From contig JAJYSL010000157.1 in the NCBI GenBank assembly GCA_021793595.1, forward strand, positions 1 through 9,997: a DNA stretch of 9,997 bases, given 5' to 3'. Origin of the DNA: Acidobacteriota bacterium (lineage in GTDB: Bacteria; Acidobacteriota; Terriglobia; Terriglobales; Acidobacteriaceae). A model generated the notes under the pieces. It was given only the letters and a program-made list of their open reading frames with translations. It made no database searches and was not told the origin of the DNA. This document shows, in pieces, positions 1-6,449 of the stretch (the stretch's first letter is position 1; the number at the start of each line of letters is the position of its first letter). A program made the translations under genes and the position numbers.

Positions 1-276
1 GGTTTTGCGCCTCTCATCATTGGAAGGAACCAGTTCGCTCTCGAACCCGAGTTCGATGGCCAGATCACGCGCCCAGGGCTTTTCGGTCACCCAACTGTCG
101 GGACCGCATTCCACGACGAACCCGTCCTGCCGAACCGTTTCAACAATACCGCCCAGTCGAGACGAAGCTTCAAACAACACGAATTCAATCGCTGCACCCT
201 CGCGCTGCTGCCGAGCCAGCTCGTAGGCAGCCGAAACTCCCGCGATTCCCCCGCCAACAATGGCGATTCGCTTCAT
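1..276 (-). CDS. hemY: Protoporphyrinogen/coproporphyrinogen oxidase, N-terminal part (cut by window edge)
   Basis: This is the first 92 residues of a FAD-dependent porphyrinogen oxidase of the HemY/PPOX family; the rest lies beyond the left edge. The protein begins MKRIAIVGGGIAGVSAAYEL, a textbook Rossmann dinucleotide-binding motif (GGGIAG, residues 8-13). An acidic residue follows at the end of the second strand (FEASSRLGG, residues 35-43), which is the pattern for FAD ribose binding and the GG motif of this family. VECGPDSWVTEKP (residues 55-67) matches the family's conserved GPDS segment. The enzyme removes six electrons from protoporphyrinogen IX, or from coproporphyrinogen III in the coproporphyrin-dependent pathway; sequence alone does not decide which. 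The ATG (274-276) overlaps the hemH stop in an ATGA, so translation is probably coupled to hemH. I see no strong independent ribosome site. Confidence 0.9.
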   Translation of the reverse strand, partial: MKRIAIVGGGIAGVSAAYELARQQREGAAIEFVLFEASSRLGGIVETVRQDGFVVECGPDSWVTEKPWARDLAIELGFESELVPSNDERRKT

Positions 277-1427
277 TCTTGATTACACGCCACAACGACA
301 GATGAACTTTTCAACTGCGCCACCCCCAGGTGCAGGAGGCCTTGGGATGCCAGATCCGCCAGCGCGGCAATCAATAAAGGAGATGCGTTCAGCGACTCAG
401 GCCGAAAAAGCTTCAATCCCAATTTTCGAGCGGCCGTCTGAAACGCGATGTCAATGTCATACAGAATTTCGATGTGATCGCAGAGAAAGCCAATGGGCTG
501 CAACACCACACCGCGATGGCCCTCGCGACGGAGCCCGTCGAGCGTTTCCTCAACCGTGGGACCAATCCACGGTCCGCCTGACATGCCTTGGCTCTGAAAC
601 GCGAAATACCAGTCACGCGATGTAAGGCCATCGGGTAGGAGCCGTTCGGCAACCAGGGCCGCGGTATGTTTCGTCTCGATCGCATATGGATCGGGCCCGC
701 TGGATGCGCCGGGGGAAAGCGCATAGGAACGCTCCTCCACAGTGGGGCGCACAGGTCCGGGCGACGATGACGCAGGAAGATCTTCACTGACTTTTTTCTG
801 GGCCTCTGAATGCGAGGAACCAGGTTGACCGGACGCACCTGCAACCTGAATGGTGCGGCAAGGGACGCTGTGCGCGGTGAACAACACCGGTACTTTTTCA
901 CCCACGGCAGCACAGGCTTCTCGCCAGATCGGTCGCAAGCGACCCGCAAACGCATCCGCCAGGCGAGGATGGTCTGCCCATGCATCAATGAAGTGAAATC
1001 GAAAAGCATTTCCCGCTTCTGCGTACGCCGCCCGCCGGTACAACCCCACGCTGGTGCGGGAGTTTTGCGGAGCCAGGCAAATTGCCACGGCGTCGGTCAC
1101 GCCATCCGCACGCATCTGCCGCACCGCGTCTCCTATATAAGGTCTCCAATTTCTCATGCCAACATAGACCGGCATTCCGATTTTCTGTTGTAACAGCTCC
1201 GCCTGTTTTAGGGTCCATTTCGTAAGCGGACTCTTGCCGATTTGTGCGTAACGGCTTTGGATTTCTTCCACTACATGCTGCGGCATGGCGCGCCCGCTCA
1301 CGACATTCTTCAAATATTCAGGCACTTCGTCGACCGAATCGGGAGTACCGTGGGCAAGCAGGAGCACCGCGACCTTGCGCTCCGCGGACAACGGAGATGA
1401 TGCGCTCCCTTGGCTTGACGCCGTCAT
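273..1427 (-). CDS. hemH: Ferrochelatase (protoporphyrin or coproporphyrin type) with an internal insertion
   Basis: This 384-residue protein inserts Fe(II) into a porphyrin near the end of heme synthesis. Family signatures are clear: LLLAHGTPDSVDEVPEYL (residues 22-39), the substrate-side segment VGMRNWRPYIGDAV (89-102), the catalytic histidine in FTAHSVP (His186), and the second catalytic segment GFLCDHIEILYDID (313-326, Glu320). It ends with the RPESLNASP motif (342-350). The catalytic His-to-Glu distance is 134 residues. From known ferrochelatases (His183/Glu264 in Bacillus, His263/Glu343 in human) about 80 is expected, so about 53 extra residues sit at roughly 192-245. That stretch is rich in Ser, Pro, Gly and Ala and looks disordered. 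The total length exceeds the usual 310-350 for bacterial enzymes, consistent with the insertion. The start ATG overlaps the hemE stop (ATGA, 1424-1427). There is no obvious Cys cluster for a 2Fe-2S centre. Confidence 0.93.
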   Translation of the reverse strand: MTASSQGSASSPLSAERKVAVLLLAHGTPDSVDEVPEYLKNVVSGRAMPQHVVEEIQSRYAQIGKSPLTKWTLKQAELLQQKIGMPVYVGMRNWRPYIGDAVRQMRADGVTDAVAICLAPQNSRTSVGLYRRAAYAEAGNAFRFHFIDAWADHPRLADAFAGRLRPIWREACAAVGEKVPVLFTAHSVPCRTIQVAGASGQPGSSHSEAQKKVSEDLPASSSPGPVRPTVEERSYALSPGASSGPDPYAIETKHTAALVAERLLPDGLTSRDWYFAFQSQGMSGGPWIGPTVEETLDGLRREGHRGVVLQPIGFLCDHIEILYDIDIAFQTAARKLGLKLFRPESLNASPLLIAALADLASQGLLHLGVAQLKSSSVVVACNQE

Positions 1428-2569
1428 GCTGGTCTCAATGCATTGGCCTTCCGCTGGCCCACGCCTTCATCTTTCATCTGTGCGCAAATCTCGTGCACCC
1501 ACCGAACCACGCGCTGCACATTTTCCACCGGCGTCGTCGGCACAATTCCATGGCCAACGTTAAAAATATGCCCTGGGTTGCCGCCAGCCTGCCGCAGCAC
1601 CTCTTCTACACGAGCACGCAGAATTGCTTCGGGAGCGAACAACGCGATGGGATCGAGGTTCCCCTGCACCGCGCAATTCTGCCCGACAGCTTGTCTTCCA
1701 ACGTCCAGAGGAATTCGCCAGTCCAGCCCAATGACATCCGCGCCGGTTTCTCGCATGCTGGGCAGCAAGGTCGCCGTGTCGACGCCAAAATAAATCACGG
1801 GCACTCCCAGCGCCTGCACCTGCCGCACCATCGACCGCGTGATCGGCAATACATATTCTCGATAATCGGCGACCGATAGCGCTCCCACCCAGCTGTCGAA
1901 AATCTGGATAACATCCGCACCTGCCTTCACCTGCTGTGCCGAGTACTCGACCAGCACAGTCGTCAGCTTCTGCATCAGTGCTTGCCAGGCAGTCGGATCC
2001 GCATACATTAAGCGCTTGGTTTCAATGTAATTTCGGGAACCACCGCCTTCAATCATGTAACTGGCCAGCGTGAAGGGCGCGCCGCAGAATCCAATCATGG
2101 CCATGCAGTCGCCGAAGTGCGCTGCCACCTGGCGAATCGCCTCTGCGACATACCCCAGGTCGGCGGTTCGATCGGTTCGTAACGCGTCGATCTCGGCTGC
2201 ACTACGAAGCGGGCGGTGCACTTTCGGTCCCTCGCCGGCCTGAAATTCGAAATCGAGTCCCATCGGCTCAAGGGGCAACAAAAGGTCGGCAAAAATGATC
2301 GCGGCGTCGACGCCCAGTTTTTCTGCCGCTGTAATCGTCACCTCGGCGGCCAACTCCGGCCGTTTACAAATCTCGATCAAGGTATGCGCACGGCGAACGG
2401 CCTGGTACTCCGGCATGTAGCGACCGGCCTGCCGCAAAAACCATACCGGCGTTCGATCGACCGGTTGCCGCAAACAAGCACGCAGAAGACGGCTGCCCCC
2501 CGACGCTGAACCGTCTGCTGGCAGACCTTCTTTCGGCAAAGATTCCATCTGGCTATCGTGCGATTTCAT
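1424..2569 (-). CDS. hemE: Uroporphyrinogen decarboxylase
   Basis: This 381-residue cytosolic enzyme removes four carboxyl groups from the acetate side chains of uroporphyrinogen III to give coproporphyrinogen III. Diagnostic motifs are PVWFLRQAGRYMPEYQ (residues 41-56, with the two substrate-binding arginines 46 and 50), IIFADLLLPLEPMG (91-104, containing the catalytic Asp95), and GFCGAPFTLASYMIEGGGS (160-178). Further along are GVDTATLL (262-269), VQGNLDP (301-307) and FNVGHGIVPTTPVENV (336-351, His340). The length is slightly above the usual 340-360 because of about 25 unconserved N-terminal residues. An internal Met8 could be an alternative start, so the exact N-terminus is uncertain, and only a weak purine stretch precedes either Met. 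This is the first gene of the heme operon and faces away from the regulator at 2893. It is followed by hemH with an ATGA overlap. Confidence 0.95.
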   Translation of the reverse strand: MKSHDSQMESLPKEGLPADGSASGGSRLLRACLRQPVDRTPVWFLRQAGRYMPEYQAVRRAHTLIEICKRPELAAEVTITAAEKLGVDAAIIFADLLLPLEPMGLDFEFQAGEGPKVHRPLRSAAEIDALRTDRTADLGYVAEAIRQVAAHFGDCMAMIGFCGAPFTLASYMIEGGGSRNYIETKRLMYADPTAWQALMQKLTTVLVEYSAQQVKAGADVIQIFDSWVGALSVADYREYVLPITRSMVRQVQALGVPVIYFGVDTATLLPSMRETGADVIGLDWRIPLDVGRQAVGQNCAVQGNLDPIALFAPEAILRARVEEVLRQAGGNPGHIFNVGHGIVPTTPVENVQRVVRWVHEICAQMKDEGVGQRKANALRPA

Positions 2570-2694
2570 GTCTTTCTATTATCCTCTGTCCTTTGAAACA
2601 CGTTCTCCTGCACGTCGAGCTCTTTGTCTTCCCCACGGGATTTGCGGCCCTCCCTACCCGTCCTCAGCGCGAGGTTGATTATGCGAGAATAAAG

Positions 2695-2718
2695 CGAAAA
2701 GTGTTTTCGTATTGAAAA
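2695..2718. promoter_or_regulatory. Alternating GAAAA/TTTTC inverted half-sites, candidate operator
   Basis: CGAAAA (2695-2700) and TTTTCG (2704-2709) form a perfect inverted repeat separated by GTG. TTTTC (2704-2708) also faces GAAAA (2714-2718) across five bases. The cluster lies about 125 bases upstream of the hemE start and about 175 bases upstream of the regulator gene, so it could serve either. No protein is proven to bind it. AT-rich chance palindromes are possible, hence the modest confidence. Confidence 0.35.
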
Positions 2719-2873
2719 ACGCACCTCGCGTCTCCATCTGCCATTACGGATATCGAGATGACGCGCATTCAAGGTGTGCATGGGCCGCGCGTGCTGGACT
2801 GCGTGATTGTGATTTGAGATCTCGTACGAAACCGATCGCGGTTAGCACTTTCGTCGAGAACATATTTATACAC

Positions 2874-2887
2874 TGGAAAAGTTTTCA
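2874..2887. promoter_or_regulatory. Imperfect palindrome just before the regulator gene, candidate autoregulatory operator
   Basis: TGGAAAAGTTTTCA is an imperfect 14-base palindrome; five of seven base pairs are symmetric. It resembles the TGGAAA-n-TTTCCA style of operators known for some IclR-family proteins. It ends six bases before the GTG start of the adjacent IclR-type regulator, a typical place for autorepression. It shares the GAAAA/TTTTC core with the repeats at 2695-2718. Its role is inferred from position and shape only. Confidence 0.35.
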
Positions 2888-2890
2888 TAC

Positions 2891-2896
2891 AGGTGA
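2891..2896 (+). promoter_or_regulatory. Possible ribosome binding site favouring a TTG start at 2902
   Basis: AGGTGA lies five bases upstream of an in-frame TTG codon (2902-2904). It overlaps the GTG codon (2893-2895) otherwise taken as the start of the regulator. If it is the real Shine-Dalgarno site, the protein starts three codons later, as MAKASPKR. The DNA-binding domain is unaffected either way. Confidence 0.35.
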
Positions 2897-4011
2897 CTCG
2901 GTTGGCTAAGGCATCTCCCAAGCGGCTCTATCTCATCCCGGTTCTTTCCAAAGCGCTCGACGTGCTGGAGCTTCTCCAACGCGAGGGCAAGCCCATGTCC
3001 CTGGAAACCATGCATCAGCGGACGAAAGTCTCAAAAACTACGGTGTATCGCATTCTGAAAACCTTGACGCACCGGGGTTACATCGCGCAGTCGCAGGACG
3101 GGCTCTATCGGCCGATCAGCAGCCCCACCAAGAAGGTATTCGGCTTTGGATGCCAATCCGCAGAGATGTCTTTTTCGCAGGCAGTCACCAAGAGCTTGCA
3201 GTCCGCAGCGGCCGATACCGGCATCGATCTTCTGATTCTCGACAACAAGTACGACCCCACAATTGCTGTACGTAATGCAGATGAATTCGTCCGTCAAGGA
3301 GTCGATCTCGTCATTGAATTTCAAGTCGATCAAGACGTCGCCGCCATCATTGGAGACAAGATTGCCGGTGCCGGCATTCCGTTGATTGCTGTCGATATTC
3401 CGCATCCCCATGCGGTGTTTTTTGGAGTCGATAATTTTCGGGTCGGATTCGAGGCGGGGCAATTGCTCGCCCGTCACGCACAGCAGTACTGGACCAGCAA
3501 GCCGAACTGGGTTCTTGGCCTCGATCTTGCCGAAGCGGGCCCGCTCGTGCAGAGCCGCATCACGGGGGCGTTCGAAGGTGTGCGCTCCAATCTGGCAGAA
3601 ATTCCCATCGAAGCCTTTGTTCGCATGGATGGCCGCGGGTTGCAGGACATCAGCTACCATCTTGTTTTGGATTTTCTGCATCGCCACCCCAAGGATCGGG
3701 GCATCCTAATTGCGGCTGCGACCGACGCCAGTGCCCTGGGAGCTGTTCAGGCCGCTCATGCCCTGAAGCGAGAGCGCCATGTCGCCGTAGTCGGGCAGGA
3801 CTGTATTGAAGAGGCGCTGGAAGAGATTGCTTCCCCACAAAGCCCGCTGATTGGCTCCGTCTCGCACGAGGCGGATACCTACGGCGCACGTTTGATCCAG
3901 TTGGGACTTTCCATGTTGGCCGGGCGAAACGTTCCACCCTACAACTACGTGGAACATAAGGTAGTCGAAAGACCGCACTCCCCGCTGGAAAGTGCAAAAC
4001 CGAGGAAATAA
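2893..4011 (+). CDS. IclR-type winged helix fused to a sugar-binding periplasmic-binding-protein-like domain; probable rhamnose operon regulator
   Basis: This 372-residue protein looks like a one-component transcription regulator. Residues about 16-73 form an IclR-type winged helix-turn-helix: PVLSKALDVLELL, then LETMHQRTKVSKTTVYRILKTL as the helix-turn-helix (37-58), then HRGYIAQSQDGLYR as the wing. Residues about 82-360 do not match the usual IclR effector domain. They read like the RbsB/LacI-sensor fold: GFGCQSAEMSFSQAV (84-98), VRQGVDLVIEF (133-143), GVDNFRVGFEAGQLLA (178-193), AATDASALGAVQAA (275-288) and AVVGQDC (298-304). There is no signal peptide, so it is cytoplasmic. The start is GTG at 2893, or TTG at 2902, which has a better-placed AGGTGA. 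It lies directly upstream of the rhamnose operon on the same strand and divergent from hemE, so L-rhamnose or a related sugar is the inferred ligand. Whether it activates or represses cannot be read from the sequence. The domain calls are firm; the target is inference. Confidence 0.85.
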   Translation: MTRLAKASPKRLYLIPVLSKALDVLELLQREGKPMSLETMHQRTKVSKTTVYRILKTLTHRGYIAQSQDGLYRPISSPTKKVFGFGCQSAEMSFSQAVTKSLQSAAADTGIDLLILDNKYDPTIAVRNADEFVRQGVDLVIEFQVDQDVAAIIGDKIAGAGIPLIAVDIPHPHAVFFGVDNFRVGFEAGQLLARHAQQYWTSKPNWVLGLDLAEAGPLVQSRITGAFEGVRSNLAEIPIEAFVRMDGRGLQDISYHLVLDFLHRHPKDRGILIAAATDASALGAVQAAHALKRERHVAVVGQDCIEEALEEIASPQSPLIGSVSHEADTYGARLIQLGLSMLAGRNVPPYNYVEHKVVERPHSPLESAKPRK

Positions 4012-4018
4012 ATCCGAT

Positions 4019-4036
4019 TGTTTCACATCTGAAACA
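4019..4036. promoter_or_regulatory. Perfect inverted repeat, candidate operator for the rhamnose operon
   Basis: TGTTTCA (4019-4025) and TGAAACA (4030-4036) are exact inverted copies separated by CATC. An 18-base site with 7-base perfect arms just downstream of a regulator gene and upstream of the operon it likely controls is a classic operator arrangement. The TGAAACA half-site resembles those of the IclR-family regulator KdgR, but with the arms in the opposite order. Binding by the IclR/PBP fusion is inferred from position. Confidence 0.6.
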
Positions 4037-4231
4037 GTTGCCCTATTGTATGATCGTGAGAGTTGGGGCCAGCGGCGTGCAATCCGAAACAGATATTCTG
4101 TAACGTTGGGCGTCTGCAGTCCGTTGCCGGTTCCCGGGTTCAGGCGTGCTATGCGTCCCTGAAGAGCCGGCGAACCCGTTTCCATTCTTGTATGGGCAAG
4201 GAGTGGGATCTTCCTCGTCCGCAACCGCTGG

Positions 4232-4237
4232 AAGGGG
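4232..4237 (+). promoter_or_regulatory. Ribosome binding site deciding the rhaEW start
   Basis: AAGGGG lies four bases upstream of the ATG at 4242. This supports 4242 as the start rather than the in-frame ATG at 4146, which would add 32 residues with no family resemblance. Confidence 0.6.
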
Positions 4238-4241
4238 CATA

Positions 4242-6449
4242 ATGCCGAATCGCTACCTGGAAAATCGCTGGGACAAGAAACTTGCCGCAACGTTAACCGA
4301 ACCTGAACTTCTGCGCTACCGCTCCAACCTGCTCGGCTCAGATCTGCGCATCACCAATTACGGCGGCGGAAATACCAGCGCCAAAGTCACTCAGCCAGAC
4401 CCGCTCAATGAAAAGCCCACTGAAGTCCTGTGGGTCAAAGGCAGTGGCGGCGACCTCGGCACCATCTCGATCAACGGTTTCGCAACTCTATATCTCGAAA
4501 AATTCTGTGATTTGGCCGGAATCTATCGCGGTGTCGAGCACGAAGACGACATCGTCAAGTTCTATCCGCTCTGCGCGTTTGGCCAGAATACTGTCGCCGC
4601 GTCGATTGATACTCCTCTTCACGCCTTCCTGCCCGCACGGCACATTGACCATTTGCATCCCGACTGGGGAATCGCCCTTGCTGCCGCCGCTAACGGGGAA
4701 GAGCGAATGCAGGAATTCAACCGGCGTTTCGACCACCAACTGGTTTGGCTACCCTGGCAACGGCCGGGTTTTGAACTCGGCTTGATGCTCAAGCGTGCCG
4801 TCGAGGCCAATCCAAATTGCGACGGGATTGTCCTCGGTGGCCACGGATTGTTTTCCTGGGGAGAAACTTCGGAAACCTGCTACCTGAATACCATCGCGCT
4901 GATCGATGAGCTGGGTCAGTTTGTGCAGGAACATATCGAGGCGGCCGGAAATACGCTGTTTGGCGGCGAACTTTTTTCGTCGCACCCGGAACATGAGGCC
5001 ATTGCTGTCGATCTGCTGCCTTTCCTGCGTGGGCGCCTGTCCAGTCCTCAGCGAGTGATCGGCAATTACTGCGCCCTTCCGGAAGTCTTGCGATTTGTAA
5101 ATTCAAAAGAAGCCGAGACGCTCGCTGCACTTGGAACCAGTTGTCCTGACCATTTCATTCGCACCAAGGTCCGCCCACTTTTTGTTCCCTGGAACTCGTC
5201 CCAGGAAGCATCGCAGCTACGCAATGCTTTCGACGCCGCCCTGGAAAGGTACCGTCGGGATTACGCCCAGTACTATCAAGCGCACGCCCTGCCTGACTCA
5301 CCGACGATGCGCCCCGCCAATCCAGCGATCGTATTGATCCCAGGCATCGGCATGTTCAGTTTCGCCAAAAGCCGGGCCGAAGCGCGTCTTGCCTCCGAGT
5401 TCTATGTAAACGCCATTCACGTGATGGAAGGCGCTTCCGCGCTGGCCGACGCCAACACAACGAAGAAATATCCCGCGGAATTTCCGCAGGCGGGCCCCGC
5501 AGCTCCGTCCTCCGCGTTTGAGAGTTACTCCAACTACGTGGCGCTGCCGATTGGAGAGGCATTCCGCATCGAGTACTGGGCCCTTGAGGAGGCCAAGCTT
5601 CGCCGCCAGCCGCCGGAGAAACCTCTCAGCCGCCGCGTCGCCATGATCGTGGGTGGAGGCAGCGGTATCGGCCGCGAGGCCGCGCTTCTCGCCGGAGCCA
5701 GCGGCGCCACCGTCGCCGTCGCGGATCGCAACATTCCTGCTGCCGAAGCGGTTGTCACAGATCTTCGAAATCTCTATGGCCGCGACGCCGCACACGCAGT
5801 CGAAATTGACATCACGCAGGAAGCTTCCATTCGGACTGCGCTGCGTTGCGTCATTGAACATTGCGGAGGTCTCGATCTCCTGATCAACACAGCCGCTCTT
5901 TTCCCCGCGTCTGCGGACAATACAACTTCGCAAACGCAATGGGGAAAGACGCTTGAAATCAACGTAACGGCCAACTACTTTCTCGCCGAGCAGGCGGCGG
6001 CCATCTTCCGTGAGCAGGGCCTGGATGCCAGTGTTGTGCTTACGAGTTCTGCAAACGCGGTTGTGGCAAAACGCGGCAGCGAAGCCTATGACGTGAGCAA
6101 AGCCGCCGTGAGTCACCTGGTTCGAGAGCTGGCCGTTTCGCTTTCACCGCTGGTTCGCGTCAACGGGATCAGCCCCGCAACCGTTATCCGCGGGTCCACG
6201 ATGTTTCCGCGCGAGCGGGTGATGGCCTCACTAAAGAAATACAGCATCAGTTTTAACGCCTCAGCGAGCGACGACGAGCTGCGCAATCTGCTGGCGGAAT
6301 TTTACGCGCAGCGTACTCTTACACATCAGCCGATCGATCCAGTTGACTGCGCGCGAGCCGCTCTCTTTCTTGCCGGCCCAGAAGCACGTTGCACCACTGG
6401 ACACATTGTTCCTGTGGATGGCGGTCTGACCGAGGCTTTTCTACGTTGA
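4242..6449 (+). CDS. rhaEW: Bifunctional rhamnulose-1-phosphate aldolase / L-lactaldehyde dehydrogenase
   Basis: This 735-residue fusion performs the last two steps of L-rhamnose breakdown. Residues about 20-400 are a class II (zinc) aldolase domain that splits L-rhamnulose-1-phosphate into dihydroxyacetone phosphate and L-lactaldehyde. ITNYGGGNTSAKV (37-49) is the phosphate-binding segment. The HLHPD motif (His137, His139) and GGHGLFSWG (His201) supply the likely metal ligands. Residues about 463-735 form a short-chain dehydrogenase: cofactor loop GGGSGIG (471-477), acidic VADRN (Asp495) favouring NAD, LTSSAN with catalytic Ser (600-605), and YDVSK with Tyr616 and Lys620. It ends with PVDGGLTEAF. 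This half is the expected lactaldehyde dehydrogenase. Length and domain order match the RhaEW fusion known from comparative studies of rhamnose pathways. The ATG at 4242 is preceded by AAGGGG. The stop overlaps the presumed TTG start of rhaB. Confidence 0.93.
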   Translation: MPNRYLENRWDKKLAATLTEPELLRYRSNLLGSDLRITNYGGGNTSAKVTQPDPLNEKPTEVLWVKGSGGDLGTISINGFATLYLEKFCDLAGIYRGVEHEDDIVKFYPLCAFGQNTVAASIDTPLHAFLPARHIDHLHPDWGIALAAAANGEERMQEFNRRFDHQLVWLPWQRPGFELGLMLKRAVEANPNCDGIVLGGHGLFSWGETSETCYLNTIALIDELGQFVQEHIEAAGNTLFGGELFSSHPEHEAIAVDLLPFLRGRLSSPQRVIGNYCALPEVLRFVNSKEAETLAALGTSCPDHFIRTKVRPLFVPWNSSQEASQLRNAFDAALERYRRDYAQYYQAHALPDSPTMRPANPAIVLIPGIGMFSFAKSRAEARLASEFYVNAIHVMEGASALADANTTKKYPAEFPQAGPAAPSSAFESYSNYVALPIGEAFRIEYWALEEAKLRRQPPEKPLSRRVAMIVGGGSGIGREAALLAGASGATVAVADRNIPAAEAVVTDLRNLYGRDAAHAVEIDITQEASIRTALRCVIEHCGGLDLLINTAALFPASADNTTSQTQWGKTLEINVTANYFLAEQAAAIFREQGLDASVVLTSSANAVVAKRGSEAYDVSKAAVSHLVRELAVSLSPLVRVNGISPATVIRGSTMFPRERVMASLKKYSISFNASASDDELRNLLAEFYAQRTLTHQPIDPVDCARAALFLAGPEARCTTGHIVPVDGGLTEAFLR

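Larger units (their letters stand above)
2570..2892. promoter_or_regulatory. Divergent intergenic region between hemE and the regulator gene
   Basis: These 323 bases hold no convincing gene; short open frames here lack family resemblance and ribosome sites. The region must contain the leftward heme-operon promoter and probably the rightward promoter of the regulator. I could not pick a good -35/-10 pair for either. The AT-rich stretches at 2680-2720 and 2860-2890 are the likely places. Both contain GAAAA/TTTTC inverted repeats, listed separately. The stretch between them (about 2725-2860) shows nothing I can name. Confidence 0.6.
4012..4241 (+). promoter_or_regulatory. Intergenic leader and promoter region of the rhamnose operon
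   Basis: These 230 bases lie between the regulator stop and the chosen rhaEW start. They contain the palindrome at 4019-4036 and a -10-like TATGAT at 4049-4054. No good -35 sits 16-18 bases upstream of TATGAT; that position falls inside the palindrome, so control by a bound protein is plausible. GAAACAG at 4031-4037 recurs at 4086-4092. Nested inverted repeats lie at 4129-4176 (GGTTC/GAACC outside, TTCAGG/CCTGAA inside) and could fold in the transcript. There is no U-run to mark a terminator. An in-frame ATG at 4146 lies in this region but is unlikely to be used. Confidence 0.5.

Noticed and set aside
260..625. Plus-strand open frame of 121 codons at the hemY/hemH junction
   Set aside because: It is antisense to the conserved C-terminal catalytic part of hemH and has no motif or ribosome site.
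2712..2909. Possible small gene (65 codons) in the divergent intergenic region
   Set aside because: It has no ribosome site, its composition is random-looking, and it runs into the regulator gene in another frame.
3031..3687. 218-codon open frame on the minus strand
   Set aside because: It is antisense to the well-supported IclR/PBP regulator and resembles no family.
4038..4054. TTGCCC and TATGAT read as a -35/-10 promoter pair
   Set aside because: The spacing is only five bases, far too short for a sigma-70 promoter; only TATGAT is kept as a possible -10.
4139..4163. Hairpin read as a terminator for the regulator gene
   Set aside because: The stem is only six bases with a 13-base loop and is not followed by a T-run, and it is 130 bases past the stop codon.
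4146..4241. Upstream in-frame ATG that would extend the rhaEW protein by 32 residues
   Set aside because: The extra residues show no family resemblance, and the ATG at 4242 has AAGGGG at the right distance and begins where aldolase similarity begins.
5298..6116. 272-codon open frame on the minus strand
   Set aside because: It is antisense to the dehydrogenase half of rhaEW, has no recognisable motif, and has the arginine/glycine-rich composition expected from a shadow of a G+C-rich gene.
6389..6445. Upstream in-frame ATG that would extend the rhamnulokinase by 19 residues
   Set aside because: It lies fully inside the conserved end of rhaEW, and the added residues (Cys/His/Trp rich) look like an out-of-frame reading of that gene.
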